Source: Candidatus Methanarcanum hacksteinii
Lineage (GTDB): Archaea; Thermoplasmatota; Thermoplasmata; Methanomassiliicoccales; Methanomethylophilaceae
Assembly: GCA_006954405.1 (NCBI GenBank)
Contig: LVVQ01000001.1
Coordinates: forward strand, 434,001-498,000
Length of the DNA stretch: 64,000 nucleotides
Direction of reading: 5' to 3'
The notes below the pieces were generated by a model that did not search any database, was not told where the DNA came from, and saw only the letters and a program-made list of their open reading frames with translations. A program made the translations under genes and the position numbers. The stretch's first letter is position 1; each line of letters begins with the position of its first letter. Positions 8,936-18,365 of the stretch are shown here, one piece after another.

Positions 8936-9448
8936 ATGGCTTCGGATGAGATAGCAGCACACAGGAAGAAGGTCAGGGAGTTCATGGCCAGAGCACCATT
9001 CCATAGGAGGTCCCTGAATGAGGATGAGCTGTCATTGTATTGTTCCGCCTTGACGCATGACAGTTATTGCAGCGAGGCGTTGAATCTTCCGGAACCTGTT
9101 CTATTGCCATCGTACGAGCGTTTGGAATTCCTCGGTGACGCTGTCCTTGAGTTCATAGCATGTGAATTTGTTTACAAACACACGACATTGGAAGAAGGGA
9201 GCATGACCGATTTCAAGCAGGATATTGTCGCTAACAAGAAGATCTCTGACAGGGTGTTGTCATACGGATTGGATATCGATTCCGTTATGTTGGTGGGGCA
9301 TGGTCATAGGAACGGCAGGAAGAACATCGTGGAGGAGAACATGCGGGCAGATTCTTTCGAAGCCCTCATCGGTGCGACATATGTTCTCTGTGGTATGGAT
9401 GAGGCCAAGAGGATAGTGACGGAAGTCCTTGCGCCCAGCGTGGATTGA
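8936..9448 (+). CDS. rnc: Ribonuclease III, catalytic domain only
   Basis: About 170 residues carry the RNase III signature YERLEFLGDAVLEF and the second acidic motif ADSFEALIGATY, so all four metal-binding acidic residues are present. There is no double-stranded-RNA-binding domain after it; bacterial RNase III is about 220 residues with one. The family cleaves double-stranded RNA, for example in rRNA precursors, and is unusual in archaea. Start: GTG 8930 and ATG 8936 are both possible and two codons apart. It overlaps no gene but lies 40 nt before ribose-1,5-bisphosphate isomerase, which has its own TATA box. Confidence 0.88.
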   Translation: MASDEIAAHRKKVREFMARAPFHRRSLNEDELSLYCSALTHDSYCSEALNLPEPVLLPSYERLEFLGDAVLEFIACEFVYKHTTLEEGSMTDFKQDIVANKKISDRVLSYGLDIDSVMLVGHGHRNGRKNIVEENMRADSFEALIGATYVLCGMDEAKRIVTEVLAPSVD

Positions 9449-9459
9449 TGTGGTCGAGC

Positions 9460-9467
9460 TTTTATAT
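9460..9467 (+). promoter_or_regulatory. TATA box for the AMP-salvage operon
   Basis: TTTTATAT is centred about 25 nt before ATG 9489. This is the spacing expected when the transcript starts at or within a base or two of the start codon, giving a leaderless mRNA. It supports ATG 9489 over the upstream in-frame GTG-type starts near 9429. Confidence 0.6.
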
Positions 9468-9488
9468 CACACAACCCGATGTGCGAGT

Positions 9489-10397
9489 ATGGATGTTGAA
9501 GAGACCGCGAAGGCCATCAAGGATATGAGGATACGCGGAGCAGGCAGGATCGCAAGGGCCTGTGCATCTGCGTTGTATGAATTTGCGGATACATACAAAG
9601 GCGATGATAGGGAGACGTTGATGCATGACATCGAGGATGCTAAGGAGACGCTCATAGAATCTAGACCTACGGCGGTGTCCCTTTACAACGGTGTGATGGC
9701 ATCGTTGAAGGGGATCGATAAGGAAACGGATGTCGATGCCATACTCTCGACCATCAAGGGTCGCGCAGAGGAATTCATAGACAATTCATACGAAGCGGTC
9801 AATTCGATCGCCGAATTGGGCTCCTCCATCATACGTGATGGCGATGTGATCATGACCCATTGTAACAGCAGTGCGGTCATATCCACACTGAAGAGGGCAC
9901 ACGAGCAGGGAAAGAACATCAAGGTGTTCGCCACAGAGACCAGACCATGGAGACAGGGTTTGATCACATCAAGGGAATTGGCGGATGCGGGCATAGATGT
10001 CACATTGATCGTCGACAGTGCAGCATGCCTCATGATGGATAACGTCAACAAGGTGTTCGTTGGTGCCGATACGGTCACCGCACAGGGTACGCTGGTGAAC
10101 AAGGTGGGCACATCCCAATTGGCATTGGTGGCCCATGAGAAAGGGATACCGTTCTACGCATGTGCGGAGACATACAAGTTCTCCCCATTGACGCTCAATG
10201 GGGACGACGTCAGGATAGAGGTGCGTGACATAAGGGAGATAGCCAAGGAAGGCGAGGTGCCTGATACGGTGAAGATATACAACCCTGTGTTCGACCGCAC
10301 GCTTGGAAGATACATAACATACTACATCACAGAGTTGGGGATGATATCCCCGTCATCAGCAAGGGAAACGATTGTAGAATTATTCAACGAGGATTGA
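9489..10397 (+). CDS. Ribose 1,5-bisphosphate isomerase
   Basis: The 302-residue protein is of the eIF2B-alpha/MtnA-related family. Landmarks are RIRGAGRIARA near the N-terminus, HCNSSAVISTLK, ETRPWRQGLITSREL and the VDSAACLMMDNVNKVFVGAD stretch with catalytic Cys and Asp. In archaea this enzyme converts ribose 1,5-bisphosphate to ribulose 1,5-bisphosphate between AMP phosphorylase and RuBisCO, and both partners follow directly here. That context separates it from methylthioribose-1-phosphate isomerase and eIF2B subunits. The start was set by the leaderless promoter. Confidence 0.92.
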   Translation: MDVEETAKAIKDMRIRGAGRIARACASALYEFADTYKGDDRETLMHDIEDAKETLIESRPTAVSLYNGVMASLKGIDKETDVDAILSTIKGRAEEFIDNSYEAVNSIAELGSSIIRDGDVIMTHCNSSAVISTLKRAHEQGKNIKVFATETRPWRQGLITSRELADAGIDVTLIVDSAACLMMDNVNKVFVGADTVTAQGTLVNKVGTSQLALVAHEKGIPFYACAETYKFSPLTLNGDDVRIEVRDIREIAKEGEVPDTVKIYNPVFDRTLGRYITYYITELGMISPSSARETIVELFNED

Positions 10398-10403
10398 TTT
10401 GAA

Positions 10404-11642
10404 ATGAAGACATATTCTTATCTCCATTTGGGAGAGGACATAGATCCGGATTCCTTCGTCATCTGCGATTACCGTGTCACCATGGAGATGCCGATGGAGA
10501 AGGCTGCAGAGGCTATCGCCGCGGAACAGTCCACGGGTACGTGGACAGGTATAACGACACTCAATGACGATGTGTTCGAGAAATATGGTGCACGCGTCAA
10601 CAAGATCGGCAAGGATACGGTGCGCATAGCATATCCCGTGGCGGATTTCAGTCTTGAGGTGGGAGCGGTACCTCAGATCTTGAGTGTGATCGCAGGCAAT
10701 CTCTTTGGATTGGAATCCATCGGCAAGCTCAGATTGGAGGATGTGTTCTTCCCGAAGTCCATGTTGAAGGAATTCAAAGGGCCCAAGTTCGGTATCGAAG
10801 GTATCAGGAAGGAATTGGACCGTCCGAAGAAACCGTTGGTAGGGACGATCGTCAAACCGAAGATCGGACTCCCTCCGAAGGAGTTCGCGGATTACGTTTA
10901 TGAAGCCGGCAAGGGCGGATTGACCAATAGCAAGGATGACGAGACTCTTGTGGATCAGACGTTCTGCCCCATAGAGGACCGTACCGTCGCTGTAGCAGAG
11001 GCATTGGATCGTCTGGAGTCTGAGGGACACAAGATGATGCATGCGATAAACATCAGCACAGCGGGACACAAGATCCTGGAATTGGCTGACAAGGTACAGA
11101 GCTGGGGCGCGAGGGAGATCATGGTGGATGTCATCACCTGCGGATTCTCTGCGGTACAGGTACTGGCGGAGGACCCGTCGATAAAGGTGCCGATACACGT
11201 CCACAGGACGATGCATGGTGCGATGACGAGAGATCCGTTGCACGGAATATCCATGCTTCCGATAACGAAGATCGTACGTATGTGCGGCGGAGATGCATTA
11301 CATATCGGTACGCTCGGGGTCGGTAAGATGTCTGGTGATCCGAGGGATCACCACAACCTCGATGCATGTCTCGATGACATCACCGTGCCTTATAGGACGG
11401 TGATGCCCGTATGTTCCGGCGGAGTTTACCCTGGTATCGTGGGCAGGATCATAGAGGCATCGGGTTTCGACGTTCAGATACAGGCAGGAGGAGGTGTCGC
11501 AGGACACCCCGGAGGCGTGATGAAGGGCGCCATGGCGATGTCACAGGCCGTGGATGCGGCATTCGAACACATCCCCGTAGAGGAATATGCGAAGGATCAT
11601 GAGGAACTCCGCATAGCATTGGAAAAGTGGGGACAGAGATGA
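10404..11642 (+). CDS. rbcL: Ribulose bisphosphate carboxylase, form III
   Basis: The 412-residue protein is a RuBisCO large subunit of archaeal form III type. Visible active-site parts are GTIVKPKIGL (K151, K153), the carbamylated lysine in GGLTNSKDDE (K177 with D179 and E180), HVHRTMHGAM, the loop-6 lysine in GVGKMSGD, and the phosphate-binding GGGVAGHPGG. All key residues are present, which argues against a non-carboxylating form IV protein. It carboxylates ribulose 1,5-bisphosphate, made here from AMP, to two 3-phosphoglycerates. Its stop overlaps the AMP phosphorylase ATG. Confidence 0.96.
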   Translation: MKTYSYLHLGEDIDPDSFVICDYRVTMEMPMEKAAEAIAAEQSTGTWTGITTLNDDVFEKYGARVNKIGKDTVRIAYPVADFSLEVGAVPQILSVIAGNLFGLESIGKLRLEDVFFPKSMLKEFKGPKFGIEGIRKELDRPKKPLVGTIVKPKIGLPPKEFADYVYEAGKGGLTNSKDDETLVDQTFCPIEDRTVAVAEALDRLESEGHKMMHAINISTAGHKILELADKVQSWGAREIMVDVITCGFSAVQVLAEDPSIKVPIHVHRTMHGAMTRDPLHGISMLPITKIVRMCGGDALHIGTLGVGKMSGDPRDHHNLDACLDDITVPYRTVMPVCSGGVYPGIVGRIIEASGFDVQIQAGGGVAGHPGGVMKGAMAMSQAVDAAFEHIPVEEYAKDHEELRIALEKWGQR

Positions 11643-13147
11643 AGCTTATAGTCAACGCATACGATGTCGAATCCATAGAACCAAGGGCGATAATACACGA
11701 TCGCGATTGTGTGGAGATCGGTGTCAAAGAGGGCGAACGCGTACAGATATGCGGTAAGAGGCAGTACGTCATGATCGTCAACAGGTCCGACAGTGTGGTC
11801 AAGAAAGGATGCATATTGGTCCCGAAGGACGTCATGGAGAAGATAGGTGCCTCCGAAGGGGATGAGGTCTCGGTGATGTTCTCGCCCAAGCCGGAATCCG
11901 TAAGGGGCATACGCAAGAAGATGGACAATCAGAAACTCACGAAGGATGAGATCAATTCCATCGTGGTCGATATACTTGAGAACAAACTCTCCAAGATCGA
12001 GATATCCGCATGGCTGACATCATTGTACATCAACGGCATGGATATCGATGAGATAGCTGATTTCACGAATTCCATGGTGGATACGGGTGAACGCATACAG
12101 TTTGAGCGTACACCTGTGTTCGATTTCCACAGTGTCGGAGGCGTTCCCGGTAACAAGGTCACGCCGATCGTGGTATCCATAGTGGCGGCCGCAGGCCTGA
12201 TGCTTCCGAAGACATCTTCTCGCGCGATAAGTAGTGCGTGCGGTACATCCGATTTCGTGGAGACGTTCTGTAACGTCGAACTCGATGCCGATAGCGTCAA
12301 GAGGATATCCGAGGAAGTGGGCGGAGTTCTCGCATGGGGAGGTTCTATGAACCTCGCTCCCGTGGATGATATGGTCATAAGCGTTGAGAATCCGCTCGGC
12401 ATCAATCCGAGGGCACAGATGTTGGCATCCATCATGAGCAAGAAGCTTGCGATTGGTGCTACACACCTTCTGGTGGATATCCCCACAGGCCCTGGTACGA
12501 AGGTCCCGACGATAGAGATGGCAAGGGCATACACACGCGATTTCATGGAACTCGGTGACAAGTTAGGTATGCATGTCGAATGCGCGGTCACGTATGGCGA
12601 TCAACCTGTCGGCAGCGCCATCGGTCCGAATCTGGAGGCAAGGGAGTGCATACGTATCCTCGAAGGATGGGATCATCCATCTAGTGTGATCGAGAAGGCA
12701 TGTGAACTCGCAGGCATCATATTGGAGATGGGTGGGATACCTAACGGTACGGAAGAGGCCGAGAGGATCCTGAAGTCCGGAGAGGCACTGAAGAAATTCA
12801 AGGAGATCGTCGTCGCACAGGGCGGTGACCCCAATCTCAAAGCCGATGATCTCAAGCCCGGTAAGTACAAACTCGAGATCCTCAGCACATCCAGCGGATA
12901 TGTCCATACGATAGATAACAAGGATCTCGTACAGATCGCCAGGGCTGCAGGCGCTCCAGGGGACAAGGGCGCAGGTCTGCTTATACTGAAGAAGAAGGGC
13001 CAGAGGGTCGAGAAGGGCGACGTGATCATGGAGATCTATGCCGATGTCGAATCCAAATGTCAGCGTGCCAAGGACATGTCGATAAGGCTCCAGCCGATCG
13101 ATATCGAAGGCATGCTCATAGAGAAGGCTGGAAAGGCGATCAGATGA
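11639..13147 (+). CDS. deoA: AMP phosphorylase
   Basis: The 502-residue protein has the extra N-terminal domain of about 80 residues that separates archaeal AMP phosphorylase from thymidine phosphorylase. The core motifs are FDFHSVGGVPGNKVTPIV, KTSSRAISSACGTSDFVE and VDIPTGPGTKVPT. It splits AMP (and other NMPs) with phosphate to the base and ribose 1,5-bisphosphate, the substrate of the isomerase two genes upstream. ATG 11639 overlaps the RuBisCO stop as ATGA, so the pair is translationally coupled. The next gene overlaps in the same way. Confidence 0.95.
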   Translation: MKLIVNAYDVESIEPRAIIHDRDCVEIGVKEGERVQICGKRQYVMIVNRSDSVVKKGCILVPKDVMEKIGASEGDEVSVMFSPKPESVRGIRKKMDNQKLTKDEINSIVVDILENKLSKIEISAWLTSLYINGMDIDEIADFTNSMVDTGERIQFERTPVFDFHSVGGVPGNKVTPIVVSIVAAAGLMLPKTSSRAISSACGTSDFVETFCNVELDADSVKRISEEVGGVLAWGGSMNLAPVDDMVISVENPLGINPRAQMLASIMSKKLAIGATHLLVDIPTGPGTKVPTIEMARAYTRDFMELGDKLGMHVECAVTYGDQPVGSAIGPNLEARECIRILEGWDHPSSVIEKACELAGIILEMGGIPNGTEEAERILKSGEALKKFKEIVVAQGGDPNLKADDLKPGKYKLEILSTSSGYVHTIDNKDLVQIARAAGAPGDKGAGLLILKKKGQRVEKGDVIMEIYADVESKCQRAKDMSIRLQPIDIEGMLIEKAGKAIR

Positions 13148-13956
13148 AGGCATTGTGCTTCACAGTCGATCTCGACAGGGATGTGAACATCCCTGTCAAA
13201 GGAAGACGCGAGGCAGGTTCCTTCGATAGAGGCAATGGTACACAACCAAGGTTCGAATCCACTGCTAGAGGGACAGAACTGTTGGTGGAGATGTTGGATT
13301 CGCTGCATATCGATGCGACATTCTTCGCTGAGGCGAGAGCACTCCACTCATCAGGAGCATATCAGCATCTGGATGGATACGAGGTCGCGATGCATGGCTT
13401 GGACCATGAGGATCTGACCGGTCTGAAGACAGGCATATCATTGGACTATGGGGAATTGAGGGAGATCGTGGAGAGATCCATCTCGATGATACGCGATTGC
13501 ACGGGTATGAGTCCGAAAGGATTCCGTTCCCCTTACATGTTGGCGAACGAGGATCTCCTCTCATTCCTGCCTGAATACGGTATCACGTACGATTCATCAT
13601 ATTATGTGTATGCGAACAGGGTCGTCAGACCATATCGGTTGGATGGAGGTCTCTTGGAGATACCTGTCGTGAAGGCCAATGATGCTTTCGGTAATCCGAT
13701 AACGTCATATCTTTGGCCTGTGCACGAGGGAAAGAGGCCCAAGGAGGACATCGTCTCAATGGCAAGGGAATTGGATGACGGTGTGTTCGTATTGGTGACG
13801 CATAGTTGGCATGTCTGTGAGACACAAGGTTCAGGGAAATTGGGTGATGATAAGGTCAAGGAGAACATATCATCCATACGTTGGATCATGGAGACGCTGA
13901 TGGATGAAGGATTCAGGCCGATGAGTATGGCTGAGGCGACTAGAACAATGTCGTGA
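13144..13956 (+). CDS. Polysaccharide deacetylase (NodB-type) family protein
   Basis: The 270-residue protein has the NodB fold with TVDLDRD, DATFFAEARAL, the metal-binding EVAMHGLDHEDL, GFRSPYM and a late LVTHSWHV. This is the order of the five NodB motifs; the usual HxxxH is written here HGLDH. It has no signal peptide, so it is probably cytoplasmic and removes an acyl group from a soluble sugar derivative. The ATG overlaps the AMP phosphorylase stop as ATGA, which is striking: it is the fourth gene of the AMP-salvage operon although no deacetylation step is known there. Confidence 0.82.
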   Translation: MKALCFTVDLDRDVNIPVKGRREAGSFDRGNGTQPRFESTARGTELLVEMLDSLHIDATFFAEARALHSSGAYQHLDGYEVAMHGLDHEDLTGLKTGISLDYGELREIVERSISMIRDCTGMSPKGFRSPYMLANEDLLSFLPEYGITYDSSYYVYANRVVRPYRLDGGLLEIPVVKANDAFGNPITSYLWPVHEGKRPKEDIVSMARELDDGVFVLVTHSWHVCETQGSGKLGDDKVKENISSIRWIMETLMDEGFRPMSMAEATRTMS

Positions 13957-14024
13957 ATGTTCCGATCGTATTAAGGCTTGGTGGATCCTTGATCATTTTC
14001 GAAGAAACGATATTCTGCTTTGGT

Positions 14025-14072
14025 CCTTTTTGTATTTTTAGTGATTTCCATTCTCGCTGAAAATACAAAAGG
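14025..14072. terminator. Bidirectional hairpin between convergent genes
   Basis: CCTTTTTGTATTTT and AAAATACAAAAGG form a 13-bp inverted repeat with one bulged T and a 21-nt loop. It lies between the ends of the deacetylase and the convergent DUF4143 ATPase, so it can act for either strand. Confidence 0.5.
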
Positions 14073-14138
14073 GTATGGAGAAAGGTAAAGGGCCCATTCT
14101 TATGGATGTTGTTGCTGATTGGGGCATCTTTTGATAGA

Positions 14139-15590
14139 TCAGAATGCAGGCCCATCCCAGACGTCTTCCATTTCTTTTACAAATGCGGATGCGAACAATG
14201 GATAGTGCTCGATACCATCCTCCGAGACGTAGATGTCGGATCTTTCGAATTCGATCCTTCTTTTCACTCTGAAGATCTTACCGACTTTCGAAATAGAGGG
14301 AGCGTCTCTTTTCTTTCCGGATTTTACCTCAATGGCCGCGATATCGTTCCCAAGTTCGATGATCATATCTATCTCCATCATTCCAGGTCCGTTATTCTTG
14401 CGATAATACCACATGTGGAATCCTGATTTCATAAGATTCTCTGCGACAACGTTCTCCATTATGGCGCCGCTATTCAGTTCCACATTGCCTGAATAAAGGT
14501 CTTGTTTAGCCTGTCTCCCATACATCTCCATCAGCATGCCTGTGTCTGACAGATACACCTTGAATTGATCCCTTACCTCATGCCCTCTTAATGATTTCTC
14601 GATGGAGTTGAGCGAATATACAAAATTACCATATCCTGCTCCCTCAATCCATAACATATTGCCTTTGTACTTCAAAGCGGAATTGCGACTTTTTCCACCA
14701 TCCACTCTTGAAAACATGAATTTTTTATTAGAATTGGATAATTGTGCAGGGATGTTTTTGAAACAATCTAGGACCTTCACACGATTTATGCCCCTGTTGT
14801 AGCGATCGATATCCCTGTAGTAAGATTCCAACAGGTTTCTTTGCACCTTTCCCACGAGGGCATAATCCTTGGTGTCGATGAATGTCTGAACTGCTTCCGG
14901 CATACCGCCAACCAGCATGAAGTCCCTGAACAGTCTACTGAATACGTCCATGAATGCTGGCCCGATTTCTTTCTTTTCCCTTATGGATTCGCGCAACTTG
15001 GAGATCTCACTCTCCTTTATCCCATTGGCCCAGCAGAATTCCTCGAAATCCAATGCATACATCGTGATCTGTTCATCATATCCTGTAGGTTCTAGAGGCT
15101 CGATATCATTTTCAGATTTCCAAGAACCTTCATCATCGAGATCCTTCGGTATGTCGACACCCAACATGGATCCTGAGGCTATCACATCATATCTTCCGTC
15201 CAAAGTAAAGGATTTCAATGCTTCTTTGGCACGCGGACAATCTTGGATCTCATCTAAGAATATCAATGTCGTTCCTGGTTGGATATCTACGTCGGGGCTG
15301 AACAGTCTCATCGCAGATATCAGAGAATCCACATCCAGATCATTTTCGAAGATGTTCCTACTTGATCTATTCGTACTCAGATTGTACTCCACATAGTTCT
15401 CATAGTTGGTCTTGGCGAACTCTCTGATAGAGAACGTCTTTCCGACCTGTCTCTGTCCTTTCAACAAGAGGCATTTGTGTGGACGCCCTTTCCATTCAGA
15501 CAATGTGTCGGAAATCTTTCTTCTGAGCATATTGTTATCATCATCTGCATCGTATATAGATTTATCAACTGATTTTTCTTTATCAATCAA
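14139..15590 (-). CDS. AAA ATPase with DUF4143 domain
   Basis: The 483-residue protein has a Walker A GQRQVGKT at about residues 45-52, Walker B TLIFLDEIQD at about 107-116, and a C-terminal DUF4143 part ending with MMEIDMIIE...IAAIEVKSGKK, which resembles a PD-(D/E)xK nuclease core. Such proteins are common, often mobile and of unclear function in archaea and gut bacteria. The DNA is AT-richer than its neighbours and intergenic gaps flank it on both sides, which suggests transfer. The start is TTG 15590 with no good Shine-Dalgarno; ATG 15530 (MLRRKISD) is the alternative and keeps the ATPase domain whole. Confidence 0.85.
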   Translation of the reverse strand: MIDKEKSVDKSIYDADDDNNMLRRKISDTLSEWKGRPHKCLLLKGQRQVGKTFSIREFAKTNYENYVEYNLSTNRSSRNIFENDLDVDSLISAMRLFSPDVDIQPGTTLIFLDEIQDCPRAKEALKSFTLDGRYDVIASGSMLGVDIPKDLDDEGSWKSENDIEPLEPTGYDEQITMYALDFEEFCWANGIKESEISKLRESIREKKEIGPAFMDVFSRLFRDFMLVGGMPEAVQTFIDTKDYALVGKVQRNLLESYYRDIDRYNRGINRVKVLDCFKNIPAQLSNSNKKFMFSRVDGGKSRNSALKYKGNMLWIEGAGYGNFVYSLNSIEKSLRGHEVRDQFKVYLSDTGMLMEMYGRQAKQDLYSGNVELNSGAIMENVVAENLMKSGFHMWYYRKNNGPGMMEIDMIIELGNDIAAIEVKSGKKRDAPSISKVGKIFRVKRRIEFERSDIYVSEDGIEHYPLFASAFVKEMEDVWDGPAF

Positions 15591-15878
15591 GATTTATTAG
15601 CTAATTTTTCTGATTCAAAGATTTACGAAACATGGTATCCCGTCAATAACCTCATCACAAGGGATTGTAAACTTACGACCGAGGTCAATGAGGTCGGAAT
15701 GAGAAATCCATAGGGATCGAGTCATGTTTAAGACAATGAACACACTACAACAACATAGGGGATGATGATCGTAGTTTCAGAGAGATGGAACAACTCCGAA
15801 GTTACAAGAATCGAGACCGACTCCCTCTGATGTGTCTTTATATACATTTTGAACATTCGGTTAAGATAGGGTGCCCAG

Positions 15879-16769
15879 ATGACATGCTCTTTAATCAAAG
15901 GAACCGACATATCCGCTGGAATCTACGATGAGATTAGAGACAGGATCGCAAAGTTGAGAGAATGCGGTGTCGTACCTGGACTGGCCGCTGTGATGGTCGG
16001 TAACGATCCAGCATCACAGGTATATGTCAAGGCCAAAGAGAAGAAATGTGCTGAATTGGGCATCAGATCGGAGATGATCTATCTCTCCGACAACATCACC
16101 GAGGAACATCTTCTCTCAAAGATCAAACAATTGAATGAGGACAAGATGATACACGGGTACCTCATACAACTCCCGCTCCCCGATCATATAGACACGGACA
16201 AGATCATCAATGCGATAGACCCGAAGAAGGATGTCGATTGTTTCCACCCTGAGAACGTAGGTAGGATGTTGGTCGGCGATCACGTGTTCCTTCCTGCGAC
16301 ACCAGGCGGTGTGCAGCAGATGCTCATCCGTTCAGGGATAAGCACCGAAGGAAAGCATATAGTGGTCGTCGGAAGAAGCAACATCGTGGGAAAACCGATG
16401 GCCGCATTGATGATGCAGAGAGGCATAGGGGGGGATGCAACGGTCACCGTCGTCCACTCAAAATCAAAGAACCTCTCAGAGATCACACGTCAGGCGGACA
16501 TACTGATCGTAAGTATCGGTAAGCCACTATACATCAAGAAAGATATGGTAAAGGAAGGTGCCGTGATCATAGATGTAGGCGTCAACAGGATAGATGATCC
16601 TGACAGCCCCAAGGGAACGAGGCTTGTCGGTGACGTGGATTTCGATGATATCAAGGATCATGTCTCCGCAATAACACCTGTTCCAGGCGGAGTCGGTCCG
16701 ATGACGATATGTACTCTTATGGATAATGTGGTCAAGGCTGCAGAACTTTCAATTCAAGCTCAAAAGTGA
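15879..16769 (+). CDS. folD: Bifunctional methylene-THF dehydrogenase/methenyl-THF cyclohydrolase
   Basis: The 296-residue protein is a full-length FolD. It has VGNDPASQVYVKAKEKKC with the catalytic lysine, the YLIQLPLPDHID motif, VVGRSNIVGKPMAALMM of the NADP site, and TPVPGGVGPMTICTLM near the end. It interconverts 5,10-methylene- and 10-formyl-tetrahydrofolate, indicating tetrahydrofolate one-carbon chemistry rather than only tetrahydromethanopterin, as reported for Methanomassiliicoccales. A TATA box (TTTATATA, about 15837-15844) lies 35 nt upstream and GGGTG precedes the ATG. The 15591-15878 gap otherwise shows nothing definite. Confidence 0.96.
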   Translation: MTCSLIKGTDISAGIYDEIRDRIAKLRECGVVPGLAAVMVGNDPASQVYVKAKEKKCAELGIRSEMIYLSDNITEEHLLSKIKQLNEDKMIHGYLIQLPLPDHIDTDKIINAIDPKKDVDCFHPENVGRMLVGDHVFLPATPGGVQQMLIRSGISTEGKHIVVVGRSNIVGKPMAALMMQRGIGGDATVTVVHSKSKNLSEITRQADILIVSIGKPLYIKKDMVKEGAVIIDVGVNRIDDPDSPKGTRLVGDVDFDDIKDHVSAITPVPGGVGPMTICTLMDNVVKAAELSIQAQK

Positions 16770-16773
16770 TAAT

Positions 16774-17415
16774 ATGATGAGAGAATGTGAGGAACACGGA
16801 TATTTCCGTGACGAATATTGCCCGGTTTGCGGTGAAGAAGGAAAATTCATCATGAACGATTACGAGTTGGAGAAGCTCGGAAGGACAATGGCAGGCATAC
16901 TCAGGCATGGGAGATTCAACCTCAAGATGGATGACCAGGGATTCGTGAGGATCAAGGACATCGTATCCAAGGTGAAGGAGAACAATCCGCGTATGCATTG
17001 GCTCAGACCACATCACATAATCGCTTTAGCAGACACGGATTCCAAAGGTAGGTATCAGGTCTCAGGCGATGAGATAAGGGCGACATACGGTCACACGATC
17101 CCATTGGATCTCAGGCTGGATACGGATAACATACCTGACGAGTTATACTACCCCACAACAGAGGAGGAGGCGGAGATCATCCTCGAGGCAGGACTCATGC
17201 CCTCCGACAGGTCGATGGTGCATCTCTCGTTAACATACGATGATGCTTTCGCCGCAGGCTCTGTGCGTGTCGAGAATCCGGTGATACTCGCGATCGATAC
17301 GAATGCATGTTTCGATGCAGGTTATGACATCGGAAAGGCAGCCAAAACGGTATTCCTTTGCAAACAGGTCCCTGCCGAGTGCATGAGGATCATCTACGAA
17401 GAGGAGTTGGAGTAA
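16774..17415 (+). CDS. kptA: RNA 2'-phosphotransferase, Tpt1/KptA family
   Basis: The 213-residue protein has a short N-terminal Cys/His ribbon (CEEHGYFRDEYCPVCG), then the KptA core: LRHGRFNLKMDDQGFV, ATYGHTIPLDL and HLSLTYDDAFAAG. KptA transfers a 2'-phosphate from RNA to NAD, as after tRNA splicing in eukaryotes; its archaeal substrate is unclear. ATG 16774 was chosen, 4 nt after folD; upstream starts would overlap folD by about 45 nt. The stop TAA shares a base with the next ATG (TAATG), so it is in one operon with the marker-11 gene. Confidence 0.9.
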   Translation: MMRECEEHGYFRDEYCPVCGEEGKFIMNDYELEKLGRTMAGILRHGRFNLKMDDQGFVRIKDIVSKVKENNPRMHWLRPHHIIALADTDSKGRYQVSGDEIRATYGHTIPLDLRLDTDNIPDELYYPTTEEEAEIILEAGLMPSDRSMVHLSLTYDDAFAAGSVRVENPVILAIDTNACFDAGYDIGKAAKTVFLCKQVPAECMRIIYEEELE

Positions 17416-18365
17416 TGCCATATTCCTTGAAGCCTGAGGATGTCCGCGAGAAGTATGGGCCTATGTTCAGTAAGGGCTTGTATACAATCGTCGATGAGGA
17501 GAACGGCCTCGCCAAGATCATAGAGGTATGTACAGCAAGAGGGCCGATGGAGTGGGATATCGTCAACAGGAAACGTACGGGCGGTGTCATCACAGACATA
17601 AAGCTTGACGGACACACCTTGATCATGGATGCCGTAGTGGGCGAGAAGGAATTGAAGTTCGGCCCTGCATCCGCTGAGCTCGGCGGACAGGGATTGGAGT
17701 CCCTCAAAGTTGTAGGCGACATGGTCCACACCAAATGGAGAGGTATCGCTGGAGCTAGTGTCGGTATCGGTGCGTGTCTCCCGCAGGCTGACGGTGTCAT
17801 AGAGACGATATATCCTGACGATTTCAAGATCGGCGGAGCATACAGAGCATGTACGGAGATCATCACTCCGAAGATGATCAGAGTGATCATCGGTGTCGAT
17901 GATACCGATACCCCACAACAGGGGGCATCATGGGTCGCATCACTGAAGATGGGGATGTCATGCCCATACGGAAGGTTCCTGGAGCACAAGATCGTACAGT
18001 TGAACCCGAAAGCACCCAACAAGACCACCAACTGCTGTTCCACAGCGGTATCATTCGCTGTCAAACCATCAGAATTGGATAAATTGGTGGATTATTGTAA
18101 GGAATTTATCAGGAAGGAATCATATTCCGACGATACCGTCATGACAGTATTCACAGGTCTGAAGCAGTCGGATGCTCTCGTAGAATGGAGTTGGAACGCG
18201 AAGAGCGTGCTTTACACCCCTGAGGAAGCGATCAAGGTCGCCGAGGAGAATGATGTGGAGATCATCTACATCACTGGTAAGAAAGGCGTCATCGGTGCTG
18301 TCGCAGCCATCGGTTGTTTCGATCTTGGCGTGAGGTCCGCAGGAGTCCCGGAGGATTTTGAGTAA
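17415..18365 (+). CDS. Methanogenesis marker protein 11 (DUF1743/TiaS-related)
   Basis: The 316-residue protein contains VIIGVDDTDTPQQGASWVAS at about residue 155, the metal-binding motif shared with the TiaS tRNA-Ile2 agmatidine synthase family, but it lacks the C-terminal OB and zinc ribbon domains of TiaS. Its length and this motif fit methanogenesis marker protein 11, a family restricted to methanogens and of unknown function. It is tightly coupled to kptA before and to the cis-prenyltransferase after (TAATG at both ends). Identification is from memory of the family and should be checked against TIGR03280. Confidence 0.75.
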   Translation: MPYSLKPEDVREKYGPMFSKGLYTIVDEENGLAKIIEVCTARGPMEWDIVNRKRTGGVITDIKLDGHTLIMDAVVGEKELKFGPASAELGGQGLESLKVVGDMVHTKWRGIAGASVGIGACLPQADGVIETIYPDDFKIGGAYRACTEIITPKMIRVIIGVDDTDTPQQGASWVASLKMGMSCPYGRFLEHKIVQLNPKAPNKTTNCCSTAVSFAVKPSELDKLVDYCKEFIRKESYSDDTVMTVFTGLKQSDALVEWSWNAKSVLYTPEEAIKVAEENDVEIIYITGKKGVIGAVAAIGCFDLGVRSAGVPEDFE

